Shown piece by piece: positions 27,779 through 37,141 of a stretch of 43,595 nucleotides of DNA. The notes beneath the pieces are model-generated. The model saw only the letters and a program-made list of their open reading frames with translations, ran no database searches and was not told the origin of the DNA. The position numbers and the translations under genes are program-made. The DNA is from Candidatus Methanoplasma porotermitis (GTDB lineage Archaea > Thermoplasmatota > Thermoplasmata > Methanomassiliicoccales > Methanomethylophilaceae), in NCBI GenBank assembly GCA_031290095.1, contig JAITOF010000018.1, positions 1 to 43,595 on the forward strand, read 5' to 3'. Numbering within the stretch: the stretch's first letter is position 1; each line of letters begins with the position of its first letter.

Positions 27779-29215
27779 TTATTCGACCCCTGTCACACCG
27801 AAAATCGTTTCTGCGGCGGGTTCGGATGCGCCCTCAAGCTCCACGACGTCCTCCACATACCTGTCAGGGTTGCAGGCCATGTCACGTTTCATCAGATACC
27901 TTATAACGCCGATTATCCCGAAGAACACCAGAGACATCGCGGCCATGGTGTAGTCTCCAGAGGCCGCAGAGCTGACGACGGTGTAAACCATCATCAGTAT
28001 CATGAACAGGGACGCGCCCGCCGCTATGTATCCGACGGCATTACCTCCCGGGGCCTTCCACGGCCTCGCGGCGCGAGGCTTGGCTTTTTTCATTTTAAGG
28101 AAGGCCATCGACACCCCGAAATATGTGAACCCGACGCCGAGCGCCATAAGGCTGAACGTGGCATTGATCCATGCGGGCCCGGACAGCGCGATCATCACCA
28201 GGACGAACACCATGGCCAACACGAAGTAGTTCCCTGTCGATGGCATCCCGTGCTTGTTCGCTTTCCCGAACATCTTGGGCAGCGATCCTGAGCTGCCCAT
28301 CGAATGCAGTATGCGCGACGCGCCCATCCAGAATCCTATCAGGCCGCAACCCATCGCGCAGAAGTTGGCGACGACGACGGCATATTGGAGCCAAGGCCCC
28401 ACATAGGCCTCGGCAAACACTGCGCTGACCATCCCGTTGCCGGCATACAGGCTAGATATGTATTCAAAGGATGTCATCGACGAGTCAATAGATCGCATCC
28501 CTATCTCGGCGAAGCATATCAGGGCGTCGAACGCTATCACGAAGACGATGCCTCCCAGCATGAGCTTCCAGTGTTTGTTCGCAGGGTAGTTGGCCTCGCC
28601 TGCGAACTGAGGTATAAGCTCGAATCCGAAGAACATGGTTACCAGAGCCGCCACCGCGAGGACGAACCCGGCGTCCATGCCAATTATGTCGTTGCGCCCC
28701 ATTATCCCGTTCTGGAAAAACGGGCCTATGTTCTCCAGCCCGAACACGCTGCTTCCGACGAAGCATATCATGGTCACGACGCCGGCGGCTACAAGAACGA
28801 AGAACATGACCACCTGGAGAGTCGTCGCAACCGACAGGTTCCGAGTGTTCAGCACCGTCATCAGAATCATAAGGGACACAGCGATGCCTATCACGACGAT
28901 CTTGGCGAAATCCTCGCCCGCAATGTACTGGATGAGCATCGTCACGCAGATTATCTGGAAGCAGATGAGCACGATGTAAGTGAACATCGTGGTCCACGAA
29001 ACCCAATATCCCGCTTCCCGGTTGTAGGCGGCGCGCACATATTCGTACGAACCTCCCCTGGTCTTGAACATGCTCGCAAGCTCGCCGTAGCACAACGCGA
29101 TCGGAATGCATAGAATTCCGCACAGCAGGAAAGCCAGACTTACCGACACCCCTGTGTATCCTATCCATTGGGACGTCAGGATCAGCCAAGGACCCATGAT
29201 GGACGATGTTCCCAA
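27779..29215 (-). CDS. APC-family amino acid/amine permease
   Basis: This is a secondary transporter with about 12 hydrophobic segments. It has the APC first-helix region (LGTSSIMGPWLILTSQWIG), CYGELASMFKTRGGSYEYVRAA and a long hydrophilic C-terminal tail. The substrate is unknown; co-transcription with the methyltransferase-type gene suggests a methylated amine or amino acid. The frame begins at a TTG (29215), but the coding pattern continues upstream (SENSLTGRVGGKKLFI) with no ATG, GTG or TTG, so the true start is unusual or the 5' end has a frameshift near the GGGGGG run. Confidence 0.8.
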   Translation of the reverse strand: MGTSSIMGPWLILTSQWIGYTGVSVSLAFLLCGILCIPIALCYGELASMFKTRGGSYEYVRAAYNREAGYWVSWTTMFTYIVLICFQIICVTMLIQYIAGEDFAKIVVIGIAVSLMILMTVLNTRNLSVATTLQVVMFFVLVAAGVVTMICFVGSSVFGLENIGPFFQNGIMGRNDIIGMDAGFVLAVAALVTMFFGFELIPQFAGEANYPANKHWKLMLGGIVFVIAFDALICFAEIGMRSIDSSMTSFEYISSLYAGNGMVSAVFAEAYVGPWLQYAVVVANFCAMGCGLIGFWMGASRILHSMGSSGSLPKMFGKANKHGMPSTGNYFVLAMVFVLVMIALSGPAWINATFSLMALGVGFTYFGVSMAFLKMKKAKPRAARPWKAPGGNAVGYIAAGASLFMILMMVYTVVSSAASGDYTMAAMSLVFFGIIGVIRYLMKRDMACNPDRYVEDVVELEGASEPAAETIFGVTGVE

Positions 29216-29376
29216 TATGAAGAGTTTCTTCCCCCCGACCCTTCCCGTAAGGCTATTTTCGCTGATCGTTTCACTTCCTGCGTCCGCCCCTCGGCGAATC
29301 GCATAAAATAGAATTGGAGGAACGTTCTAAACCCTTTATGCGAACATGTCCATCGCGAGGGCGGCCATGCCCGGAA

Positions 29377-29856
29377 TCAGTCGTCGCATCCGTCGGCCAG
29401 GTCCTTCATGGCCTTCCCAGAGATGCGATACGGAATCCAATCCTTGGTCTTCCTGGCCCCTATCGAGTCATAGAACGATATGCTGGAGACGTTCCAGTCT
29501 AGCACGGACCAGTCCATCCTCATGCATCCGCCGTCCAACGCGATCTTTGCGAGATGGGACATGATGGACTTCCCAACGCCTTTGCCGCGGTGCTCCGGCC
29601 TGACGTAGAGGTCCTCGATGTAGAGGCCGGGCCTTCCGGCAAAGGTAGACAAGTTGAAAAAGTATGTGGCAAAGCCGATGGCCCCTCCCGACGCTTCGCA
29701 TATGACGGCGTTGCCCTTCTTTTCCACGAAGAACATTCGTCTGAGGTCCTCCGCGTCGGCGGTGACATGCTCGGACAGGCGCTCATACTCCGCAAGCTCC
29801 ATGATAAGGGCCAGAAGAACGCCCTCGTCGCCCTCCGACGCCACTCTTATCGACAT
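29377..29856 (-). CDS. GNAT-family N-acetyltransferase
   Basis: This 159-residue acetyl-CoA-dependent acetyltransferase resembles diamine/spermidine acetyltransferases. The acetyl-CoA site is YIEDLYVRPEHRGKGVGKSIM, and DWNVSSISFYDSIGARKT is the late motif typical of that subgroup. The substrate is inferred only loosely. It lies 13 bases after a small unknown gene on the same strand, probably as an operon. Confidence 0.85.
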   Translation of the reverse strand: MSIRVASEGDEGVLLALIMELAEYERLSEHVTADAEDLRRMFFVEKKGNAVICEASGGAIGFATYFFNLSTFAGRPGLYIEDLYVRPEHRGKGVGKSIMSHLAKIALDGGCMRMDWSVLDWNVSSISFYDSIGARKTKDWIPYRISGKAMKDLADGCDD

Positions 29857-29869
29857 GTCTGTTGCAACC

Positions 29870-30193
29870 TCACTGCGGCACTATCACTTTCGGACTGCAT
29901 CTGCACGTCCGCACAGGCCCGGGAGGCTCCACATGCGCGTAAGGGAACGTGCCGCCGTTCTTTTCGTAAGCCCTGAGCCCGCTCTCTCTGAGGGAGGCGG
30001 CCTTCTCTGCGGCCATGCCGTATTTGTAGCCCATCCATTTCACAGGGTCCCTGTTCACGCAATGGACATAGTTCACGAGAGCCTCCTCTTCGGTCATCCC
30101 GTGCCTCACGTAGTCCCCGACGATCTTGTCTTTCAATTCCAGCTTCTCACGAGGCGTCAACGTGTCGTATCTCACAGGCAGTCCCTCCGACAT
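29870..30193 (-). CDS. Small conserved-looking protein of unknown function
   Basis: I do not recognise this 107-residue protein. The first part is helical and charged (LTPREKLELKDKIVGDYVRHGMTEEEALVNYVHCVNRDP), and the end has CRCSPKVIVPQ. A TATA-like TTTAAAAT lies about 40 bases upstream of the ATG. It is probably co-transcribed with the GNAT gene. Confidence 0.55.
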   Translation of the reverse strand: MSEGLPVRYDTLTPREKLELKDKIVGDYVRHGMTEEEALVNYVHCVNRDPVKWMGYKYGMAAEKAASLRESGLRAYEKNGGTFPYAHVEPPGPVRTCRCSPKVIVPQ

Positions 30194-30271
30194 GGATGTG
30201 TTCGGCAGAACGCGTATGAGCGAGCATCATTTTAAACTAACCCATGCGGGCGACGTCATCCTCGGGTTCTA

Positions 30272-31790
30272 TCGCACTTTGTGTGGATTTGTGGGAAGCA
30301 TGAGAGAATACACGTGTTTCGACGCGGCGGAATGCGGACGATCGGAATAACCTGCGAGAAGCGGCGACGCCGTGCATGGAATCCGCAGGTGGGGCGGGGC
30401 GGGACGGCGGAGGTTTGAAATAGGGATGGGCGCTCCGGCCCTGCCGGCGCGCGCCGGACGCGCAGCTCCGCCGCGCTGCGGGACGCCCGCGCACCAAGGC
30501 CGGCTCAGACGCGGATGCCGGCGGACCGGAGGTACAGGATCGTGATCATGCTCTCCGCCCTCCTGTACCCCCGCGCCATCCTCCTGACCGCCTGTATGAC
30601 GCTGTTCAGCCCCTCCAGGACGGCGTTCGTGACCTTGGAGTCGTGCCACTGGACTATGCCTTCGAGGTGGGCCCGGACGGTCTCCGCCAGCCTTTTGATC
30701 GGCCCGGTGCAGGACTCCGACATGCCCAGCCACGTGTACATGTGGACGCGGGCGGCGTCCTTGCAGCTGAGCCTGTACATCGTGGCCAGCGCCTCCTTGA
30801 CGCCGTACGCGGCCATGATCCTCACGTTGTCCTTGAAGAGGAGCCTCACCCGGGCCTTCTGGCCTTCGCTCAGGTCCCTCCTGTTCCTCGCGAGAAGGTA
30901 CCTCGCGTCGGCGAGGTCGGCGGTCTTCGCGCTCTCCTCCTTGCGGACCTCGTCCACGGCGTCGTTGGCCAGCTTCATCACGTGAAACCGGTCGAACGTT
31001 ATCGCCGCCTTGGGGAGCGACTCCCTCACGCCGCATATGAACGCCGCGCTCATGTCGCTGCTGACGGACGCGACCTTGTTGCGGTCGCCGCCGTGGGCCT
31101 CCAGGAAGTCCGCGAACCTCTCTACCGCGGACGAGTCCTTGCCCTCGGTGGCGAAGAGGGTGCGCCTCGTGTCCATGTCGACGAATATGGTGATGTAGTC
31201 GTGCCCCCGCTTGGACGAGGTCTCGTCCACGCCGACGTTCGTCACGCAGGACATGTCCACGCCGCCCATGGCCGCGTCGACGTAGTGCTTGGCGATCAGC
31301 CACAGGGCGTCGTCGCTGACCCCCATGTGCCTGGCGACGGACGCCACGGGCATGTCGGCGACGAGGCCCATGCACCTCCTCTCGAACGGGATCGAGTACC
31401 GGGAGTACTCCCGCGCCCAGCCGGGGACGACCTGCCTCACCCCGCACTCGGGGCAGTCCGTGCGGGGGAGCCTGGCGCGGACGACGCACCTGTACGCCCC
31501 CACGTCCAGGCTCCTCCACTCCCTCTCGATGAAGTCGTGGGCGGGGCATGCCTTCCCGCAGCCGGGGCAGGGGAACCTCTGCCCCCTGTCCGAGCCCACG
31601 CGCACGACGACCGTCTCGGAGGCGTGGTCCGTCTCCGCTGACAGGACCTTCCACTCCTCGCCGAGCCTCAGGACCGCCCTGAAGTCATCCTCTTTGAACG
31701 ACATGGCGGCGTATCCGCAGGGGGGTACATATCATGTCGGGTCCGAGGCCGTTTTTCGATTATTCCGATAAGAATCCACACAAAGTGCGA
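30272..31790 (-). mobile_element. ISL3-family insertion sequence
   Basis: The element is about 1519 bases with perfect 18-base terminal inverted repeats (TCGCACTTTGTGTGGATT at 30272-30289 and its complement at 31773-31790). ATCGGAATAA recurs inside both ends as a subterminal repeat. It contains one transposase gene. I do not see the 8-base target duplication usual for ISL3 (GGGTTCTA on the left, AGGAGCCC on the right), so the copy may be old or rearranged. Confidence 0.85.
30505..31704 (-). CDS. ISL3-family transposase
   Basis: This is an intact 399-residue transposase. It has an N-terminal zinc-binding region (PCPGCGKACPAHDF and DCPECGVRQV), a helix-turn-helix segment (MPVASVARHMGVSDDALWLI) and a DDE-type catalytic core: GVDETSSKRGHDYITIFVD, VSSDMSAAFICGV, FDRFHVMKLANDAVDEVR and the late NAVLEGLNSVIQAVRRMARGYR. 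It has no frameshift, so it may be active. The gene is unusually GC-rich, producing long spurious ORFs in other frames. Confidence 0.93.
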   Translation of the reverse strand: MSFKEDDFRAVLRLGEEWKVLSAETDHASETVVVRVGSDRGQRFPCPGCGKACPAHDFIEREWRSLDVGAYRCVVRARLPRTDCPECGVRQVVPGWAREYSRYSIPFERRCMGLVADMPVASVARHMGVSDDALWLIAKHYVDAAMGGVDMSCVTNVGVDETSSKRGHDYITIFVDMDTRRTLFATEGKDSSAVERFADFLEAHGGDRNKVASVSSDMSAAFICGVRESLPKAAITFDRFHVMKLANDAVDEVRKEESAKTADLADARYLLARNRRDLSEGQKARVRLLFKDNVRIMAAYGVKEALATMYRLSCKDAARVHMYTWLGMSESCTGPIKRLAETVRAHLEGIVQWHDSKVTNAVLEGLNSVIQAVRRMARGYRRAESMITILYLRSAGIRV

Positions 31791-31882
31791 AGGAGCCCAT
31801 CCTCGCCGTTCTCGGCTCCCTCGTCAGCCGCGGCGGCGGAACAAAAATCAGCCCGTTTGAAACATGGGCGCGAAATGTATGT

Positions 31883-33253
31883 TCAATCTTTTCCGTCCCA
31901 AGCGGTTATCCCCTTGACGTCGAGCCCTTCGAACGAACCTACTTTGAACACAGGCTCCTCGATGCCGGACTTCCTCTGCGCCCGATAGTCGGCGCATGCC
32001 GCAAAGGCGTACTTGGACAGCATCGCGACAGCGGCCATGTTGAACACTCCCATGCAGGCCATGAACACGTCGCAAAGGTTCCACATCAGGTTCAGCGGTA
32101 TCAGGCAGGATACGAACACTACGGCGACTATGACCGTCCTTATGCAGAACACTGCCGTCTTGTTGTTCTTGCAGGCGAAGTTGACGTTCGACTCGCTGAT
32201 GGAGTGATATCCGATAAGGCTGCTGAAGGCGAAAACCATCATGAACACAGAAAGCACGACCGGGGCGGACGCCCCTAGAAAACTATCGCCTAGGATGTGC
32301 TGTACAAGCGGGGCTTTGTCCAGGCCGAGCCCTGCGACGGACTGCCAGTCCCCCCACGTCAGAATGACGAACGCCGTGCCGGAACATACGACAAGCGTGT
32401 CTATGAGGACCCCGAGAGACTGGACGAACCCCTGTTTGGCCGGATGCGAGACGTCTGCCGCGCCAGCCACGTTAGGCATCGAGCCGATACCTGCCTCGTT
32501 GGAGAACACGCCTCTTCTCAGCCCCCACATGATCGCCGTTCCGACTCCTCCTCCGATGGCCGCTTCGGGAGAGAACGCCCCCTTGAAGATTGCAACCACG
32601 GCGTCAGGCATCGCGACGAAGTTCAACGAGACGGTGACGATCGCCACCACGATCCACAGGAACGCCATGACGGGCACCATGTAATACGAAACCCGGGCTA
32701 TGCGCCTGATACCGCCGAATATCGCAATCGCCGCAAGGCCGGTGATCAAGAGGGTGAACACCCACTTGGAATATGGGAAGTCGAACGCGCCCAAGAAGGC
32801 GTCGCTTGCGTTGCCCGCTTGGACGCCTACGAACCCTATGCCGTAAGTCACAATCGTGAGCATGGCCATGAATATGGCGAACCGAGGACGCTTGAGGCCG
32901 TTCCTTATGTAGTAAGCGGGACCGCCGCGATACATGCCGTCTTCATGCTTCTCTTTGAAGATTTGCGCCAAGGTGCACTCCATGAAGCTGCTCGCCGCGC
33001 CTATGACGGCAAAAATCCACATCCAGAACACCGCGCCGGCGCCGCCCGCCACTATCGCGGCGGCCACTCCGGCGATATTGCCCACGCCTATGCGCGCGCC
33101 CATGCCGACGCAAAGCGCCTCGAATGACGAGATGGCGCGGCCTTCTGCGCTCTTCTCCGTCTTTACAGCCAGCCTGACATGCTCTCTCACACGGGCTATC
33201 TGGACGCCGTGCAACCTGAACGTGAAGTAAAGCCCCAACCCGACCAAGAACAC
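31883..33253 (-). CDS. AGCS-family sodium:alanine/glycine symporter
   Basis: This is a sodium-coupled amino acid carrier with about 10 transmembrane segments. AGCS hallmarks are present: EALCVGMGARIGVGNIAGVA, GGPAYYIRNG, and FSNEAGIGSMPNVAGAADVSHPAKQG. The frame as called begins at a GTG (33253). Coding continues upstream (SVIEEIDQFVLDYPDTYLWYVAF) but reaches no ATG, GTG or TTG before a stop, so the protein lacks part of its N-terminus in a standard call. An out-of-frame ATG (about 33332) sits at the expected leaderless position, which hints at a one-base shift. Confidence 0.85.
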   Translation of the reverse strand: MFLVGLGLYFTFRLHGVQIARVREHVRLAVKTEKSAEGRAISSFEALCVGMGARIGVGNIAGVAAAIVAGGAGAVFWMWIFAVIGAASSFMECTLAQIFKEKHEDGMYRGGPAYYIRNGLKRPRFAIFMAMLTIVTYGIGFVGVQAGNASDAFLGAFDFPYSKWVFTLLITGLAAIAIFGGIRRIARVSYYMVPVMAFLWIVVAIVTVSLNFVAMPDAVVAIFKGAFSPEAAIGGGVGTAIMWGLRRGVFSNEAGIGSMPNVAGAADVSHPAKQGFVQSLGVLIDTLVVCSGTAFVILTWGDWQSVAGLGLDKAPLVQHILGDSFLGASAPVVLSVFMMVFAFSSLIGYHSISESNVNFACKNNKTAVFCIRTVIVAVVFVSCLIPLNLMWNLCDVFMACMGVFNMAAVAMLSKYAFAACADYRAQRKSGIEEPVFKVGSFEGLDVKGITAWDGKD

Positions 33254-33515
33254 GAACGCGACATACCATAAGTAGGTGTCCGGGTAGTCAAGAACGAATT
33301 GATCGATTTCCTCTATGACGCTGATTGTAGCACATCCTGCCGTCTTTGCAATGCCGTATCATAAAAAGCAGTTAAATGTTACGGTCAGAATCGCTGAGCT
33401 GGGACGCCGCTGCGACATGAGAGGCGAATCGGCCATAGCCGCTGACAGGAGCCATATTCGGGGGAAGGTCGCAAATATGACGGGGAGAAGAATCAATCCA
33501 CGGGAGTGGATGTGG

Positions 33516-33588
33516 TAGTCCCGTGCGGATTCGAACCGCAGTCGCCGGCTCCAAAGGCCAGCATGATTGACCACTACACCACGGGACT
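33516..33588 (-). tRNA. tRNA-Gln (TTG)
   Basis: A 73-base cloverleaf reads on the minus strand: acceptor AGTCCCG/CGGGACT, discriminator A, anticodon stem CTGGC/GCCGG with loop CTTTGGA (anticodon TTG), and T arm TGCGG-TTCGAAT-CCGCA. CCA is not encoded. Confidence 0.95.
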
Positions 33589-33611
33589 GCAGGACCCTCA
33601 AAGAAGTTCGG

Positions 33612-34838
33612 TTATAACATCCTTCCTATCAGATACGTGGGAGCGCATCCGGTGATCTCCGCTTCCGCAAACGTGCCTATCGGCAGTCCAGATTCTATCG
33701 CGACTGGGCGATAGTTCGACGTCCTGGCTATCACGGTGCCGTTCTTTCCTATCTCGGTCACAAGCACCCGGGCCGTTTTGCCCACGCAGGCTTTGTTAAC
33801 GTCCATCTCAATCCTGTTTTTCACGTCCGTCAGGCGTGCAGAGCGGTCTTTCACGATGCGTCCATGGACCTGTTCCATCTCGGCCGCCTCTGTTCCGGGG
33901 CGTGCAGAGAACCGAGTGATGTTGACCGTGTCTGCCCTCAGCTTCTCGATCAGGCGCATGCTCAGCTCATGGTCGCCGTCCGTCTCTCCAGGGAACCCCG
34001 AGATGAGGTCGGTGGATATGCTTATATCGGGATGCGACGACCGCATCCTTTCCACAACGGCCATGAACTCTTCCACCGTGTACCTCCTGTTCATGGCCTT
34101 GAGAACGGAATCGCTGCCGCTCTGCACAGGTATGTGCAGAAACCGATACACGCGCGGGTCGTCAAGAACGTCCGATATGCCGTCCAACATGGGTTCCAGC
34201 AGGTTGGGGTTCATCATGCCGATCCTTATCCTGTAGTCCCCCTTCTTCTCCAGCATCCTTCGGAGGAGACGTACCAGATCTGTTCCGCTGTCTGCGCCGT
34301 AGCATGCCGTGTCCTGCGCGGTCACGAGTATTTCTCTCACGCCCGAGTCCACCATGCGGCCGAACCTGTCGAGTATGTCTTGTTCAGGGTAGCTTGTCAG
34401 CCTCCCCCTTGCGAACTTGGTTATGCAGTATGTGCAGTCGCCGAGGCACCCCTGTGCAATAGGTATTATGTTGCCCGCTACGGCTTCCGGCAAGGAGCAC
34501 CCGCATCCGTAGCGCCTTTCGACGGACGACGAGAAGCCTCTATACGCGTCCGGTGGGATTATAAGGCATCCGGGAAGCCGTATGGCGATGCGGCTGCTCT
34601 GGACCTTCGCCATGCACCCGGTCACGATGACCTCCTTGCCCATCCTCCGCAGGTCGGACATGCGGCGGATCATCTTCTTCTCGGTCGTGTCCACCACCGT
34701 GCAGGTGTTGAGGACGACGACATCCGCCTCCTCGGCGGTGCCGACTGGCTCATGCCCCATCGCGCCCATCCGCTCGGAGAGCTGGTCGCCCTCCCCGTAG
34801 TTCATCGTGCAACCGTACGATTCGACGTAATACTTCAT
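33612..34838 (-). CDS. tRNA methylthiotransferase (archaeal MtaB/CDKAL1 type, ms2t6A)
   Basis: This radical-SAM enzyme would add a methylthio group to t6A37 of tRNAs reading ANN codons. The 408-residue protein has the UPF0004 N-terminal domain with three cysteines (ESYGCTMN, LNTCTV, VTGCMAK), the radical-SAM motif GCLGDCTYC, and a C-terminal TRAM domain (VGKTARVLVTEIGKNG to the end). It follows the aIF2-beta gene by one base, forming a translation-linked operon. Confidence 0.9.
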   Translation of the reverse strand: MKYYVESYGCTMNYGEGDQLSERMGAMGHEPVGTAEEADVVVLNTCTVVDTTEKKMIRRMSDLRRMGKEVIVTGCMAKVQSSRIAIRLPGCLIIPPDAYRGFSSSVERRYGCGCSLPEAVAGNIIPIAQGCLGDCTYCITKFARGRLTSYPEQDILDRFGRMVDSGVREILVTAQDTACYGADSGTDLVRLLRRMLEKKGDYRIRIGMMNPNLLEPMLDGISDVLDDPRVYRFLHIPVQSGSDSVLKAMNRRYTVEEFMAVVERMRSSHPDISISTDLISGFPGETDGDHELSMRLIEKLRADTVNITRFSARPGTEAAEMEQVHGRIVKDRSARLTDVKNRIEMDVNKACVGKTARVLVTEIGKNGTVIARTSNYRPVAIESGLPIGTFAEAEITGCAPTYLIGRML

Positions 34839-34839
34839 C

Positions 34840-35472
34840 TTAACGCGTGGCGGCTTCCGTGGTGGCCTGTCCGAAGGCAGTCTTGGCCGATATGTTGGTG
34901 ATCTTTGCGCGGACGGACGTCCCCTTCGACGTTCCCGGGACGATAACCAGGTACTCGAGGTATTTTCCTACCCCGTCGCCCTTCTTTCCAATGTCGGAGA
35001 CGAAGAGGTCGATGATGTCGCCTACCCTCAGGACGTTCACAGAATCAGATTTAGCAGACTTCCTGACGTTGATGGACCTGCGCGCCCCGCAGGCCTCGCA
35101 CTCGAGGATGAGCGTGCGGTCCTCTCTGATCATCTTGGTGTCTGGAAGGCCGCATTCGGAGCAGATGACGTACGTCTCCGTATATGTCTCGACCTTTTCC
35201 TTGATGTTCTGAGGTGCGACCTTGGCTTTGAACACCGCCCTGCGTCCGTCTATGTTGCCGGGCGTCCCGAGCTCCTTGAGAAGGAACTGCAGGAGGTGCT
35301 GCGGGTCGCGTCTGACCTTGTCCGTGACGTCGATGAAGTTCCTGAGGACGGTTATCTTGCCTTCCTGCAGGATGTCCAGCTCAGGGAGTTCGAACCTCTC
35401 GTGGTTCTCTATCGTCTCCGGGAGCACGTCCTTCGCCCTGTCGAGCAATCTAAAGTAATCGTCATCTGCCAT
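34840..35472 (-). CDS. Translation initiation factor aIF2 beta subunit with C-terminal TRAM domain
   Basis: This is the beta subunit of archaeal eIF2, which delivers initiator tRNA. The core has FRNFIDVTDKVRRDPQHLLQFLLKELGTPGNIDG-type sequence and a C2-C2 zinc ribbon (VICSECGLPDTKM, LECEACGARRSI). A TRAM-like RNA-binding extension of about 60 residues follows (VLRVGDIIDLFVSDIGKKGDGVGKYLEYLVIV), as in some euryarchaea. The ATG at 35472 is preferred over the GTG at 35487; CTTTATAATC about 30-40 bases upstream is the TATA box. Confidence 0.92.
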   Translation of the reverse strand: MADDDYFRLLDRAKDVLPETIENHERFELPELDILQEGKITVLRNFIDVTDKVRRDPQHLLQFLLKELGTPGNIDGRRAVFKAKVAPQNIKEKVETYTETYVICSECGLPDTKMIREDRTLILECEACGARRSINVRKSAKSDSVNVLRVGDIIDLFVSDIGKKGDGVGKYLEYLVIVPGTSKGTSVRAKITNISAKTAFGQATTEAATR

Positions 35473-35487
35473 GTTTGCACCTGCCAC

Positions 35488-35819
35488 GACTAATCGCGCA
35501 CTGATTATAAAGGTTTGTCAGGGCAGGCTGTTCTTAGACACGTTCAAGGTAATGTCATGATGTCTTCAAAGCCGGTGCAGGCAAGGTCTTTATCTTCAAA
35601 CAATCGTCTTCGACGCGTGAGACTCGCCCTCATATGCCCAGACGAAGACTTGTGAAGCGTCGCAACTCCAGTCTCTCGCAAGACAGGCATGGTTCAGTAT
35701 CGAAACCGCATAACAAGAGGGTCTTCCTCCATGTTCAAAAAACCGTTCCAGCGACATCCGATCCACACAAACTACATGCATCTTGTGTGCAACATGACGG
35801 ACGCGACGGAGGTTGGATA
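35488..35819. other. Region with no supported gene before the RhuM remnant
   Basis: Beyond the aIF2-beta promoter I see no gene. The plus ORF from 35634 merely extends the RhuM frame upstream and looks non-coding. ATCCACACAAA at 35761-35771 matches part of the ISL3 terminal repeat and may be a degraded IS end. Confidence 0.4.
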
Positions 35820-36813
35820 ATGTCAAAAAGCAACGAAAACAACGTCATTCTCTACCAAGACGAAAACGGCATTACAAGCGTGTCCGTCAGGTTCGACGAC
35901 GATGACCTATGGCTGACACAAAATCAACTTGCCGAGATTTATGACACCACGAAGCAGAACGTAAGCTTGCATATTCAAAACATACTTGATGACCGCGAGC
36001 TCCCAGAGAATTCAGTCGTCAAGGAATTCTTGACAACTGCCGCCGATGGGAAGAACTACAAGATAAATCACTATAATCTGGACATGGTCATCGCTATTGG
36101 CTATCGGGTGCATTCGCAGGTCGCCACGCGCTTTCGCCGTTGGGCGACACAACTCTGTACGAGTACATCCAGAAAGGGTTTGCCTTGGACGACGAGCGGC
36201 TGAAGCAGGGCGGCTCGCGCTATTTTCGCGAGCTGTTACAACGTATCCGCGACATTCGCTCCAGCGAGCGCAACTTCTATCAGCAAGTGACGGACATTTA
36301 TGCCACGGCGACCGACTACGACCCGCGAGCCGACCTCACGAGGGAGTTTTTCGCCACCGTGCAGAACAAACTCCATTTTGCCGTCCATTAACACACTGCC
36401 GCCGAGGCAATCCACGACCGCGTGGACAACGAAAAGCCGCTTGTGGGCATGACGACTTCAAAAGCGGCTACATCACGAAAGACGATGTTAAAATCGCCAA
36501 AACTACCTGTCCGAGCAGGAGTTGCGGCGGTTGAACCTGCTCGTGTCGCAGTTCCTAGACTTTGCAGAGTTTCAGGCGCTGGAGCAAAACTCTATGACGA
36601 TGCAGGATTGGATATCTGCTTTGGACGGGCAGATACTGGCGTTGAAGCGGAAAGCCCTGCAAGGCGCTATGGCGGGTCTCCCATAAGCAGGCGGTGGAAA
36701 AAGCCGAGCGAGAGTTCGAGCTGTACCGCGCCCGCGAGATGAGGCGTCTAGAAAGCGACTTCGACCAGGCTGTGAAGCGGCTTGGAAAAGACGAAAGCTC
36801 AAAGGACGAATGA
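35820..36813 (+). pseudogene. Decayed RhuM-family gene
   Basis: The start is intact and preceded by GGAGG. MSKSNENNVILYQDENGITSVSVRF continues with WLTQNQLAEIYDTTKQNVSLHI and AIGYRVHSQVATRFRRWAT, the typical RhuM N-terminal half. A frameshift near 36150 moves coding to the next frame (LYEYIQKGFALDDERLKQGGSRYFRELLQRIRDIRSSERNFYQQVTDIYA). A stop follows at about 36390, and later pieces (YITKDDVKIAK, AEREFELYRAREMRRLESDFDQAVKRL) lie in other frames. RhuM proteins are often found with toxin or restriction modules; this copy cannot make a full product. Confidence 0.88.
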
Positions 36814-36900
36814 GGCACGGCCGTTGATCGTGGCTGTTCACATCGACGGTGGCTTCGTGCTTGCCCGAGACAGGCCGAGTACGTCGTTGCCACGGGGTTC

Positions 36901-36985
36901 TTCGTACTTTGTGCAGATTTGTGGAAACACGAGAAAACACGTGCGTCCCGTCTCGGTGAGACGCGGACGACGGGAACGAGTTGCG
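36901..36985. mobile_element. Solo ISL3-type IS end (remnant)
   Basis: TTCGTACTTTGTGCAGATTTGTGG and the following 60 bases align well with the left end of the intact ISL3 element (30272-30355), including ACACGTG and GCGGACGA blocks, but no transposase remains. It lies between the RhuM remnant and pyrG. Confidence 0.7.
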
Positions 36986-37034
36986 AGCGATGGCGGCGTG
37001 ACCGGCGGCGGCCTGGGAGAACAGGAGGCTTTGA

Positions 37035-37136
37035 GAAAATCATAACGTCGCCTTCAGCACGTCGAACAACAGGCTGACATCGTTCGGCGACATGCGCACG
37101 ATCGTATGATTTTCCCAAAGCCACAGGGCCGCCTCG
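37035..37136 (-). pseudogene. Short gene remnant behind pyrG
   Basis: A minus-strand stretch of about 33 codons (AALWLWENHTIVRMSPNDVSLLFDVLKATL, then stop) has protein-like composition but no start and no family I recognise. It is probably the tail of a lost gene. Confidence 0.35.
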
Positions 37137-37141
37137 CGACT

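Noticed and set aside
30269-31654. 461-codon minus ORF and 332-codon plus ORF (30643-31641) over the IS
   Set aside because: They are alternate frames of the GC-rich transposase gene; only 30505-31704 has ISL3 motifs.
35761-35771. Second IS end (ATCCACACAAA)
   Set aside because: The match is only 11 bases and lacks the outer part of the terminal repeat, so I do not annotate it as an element.
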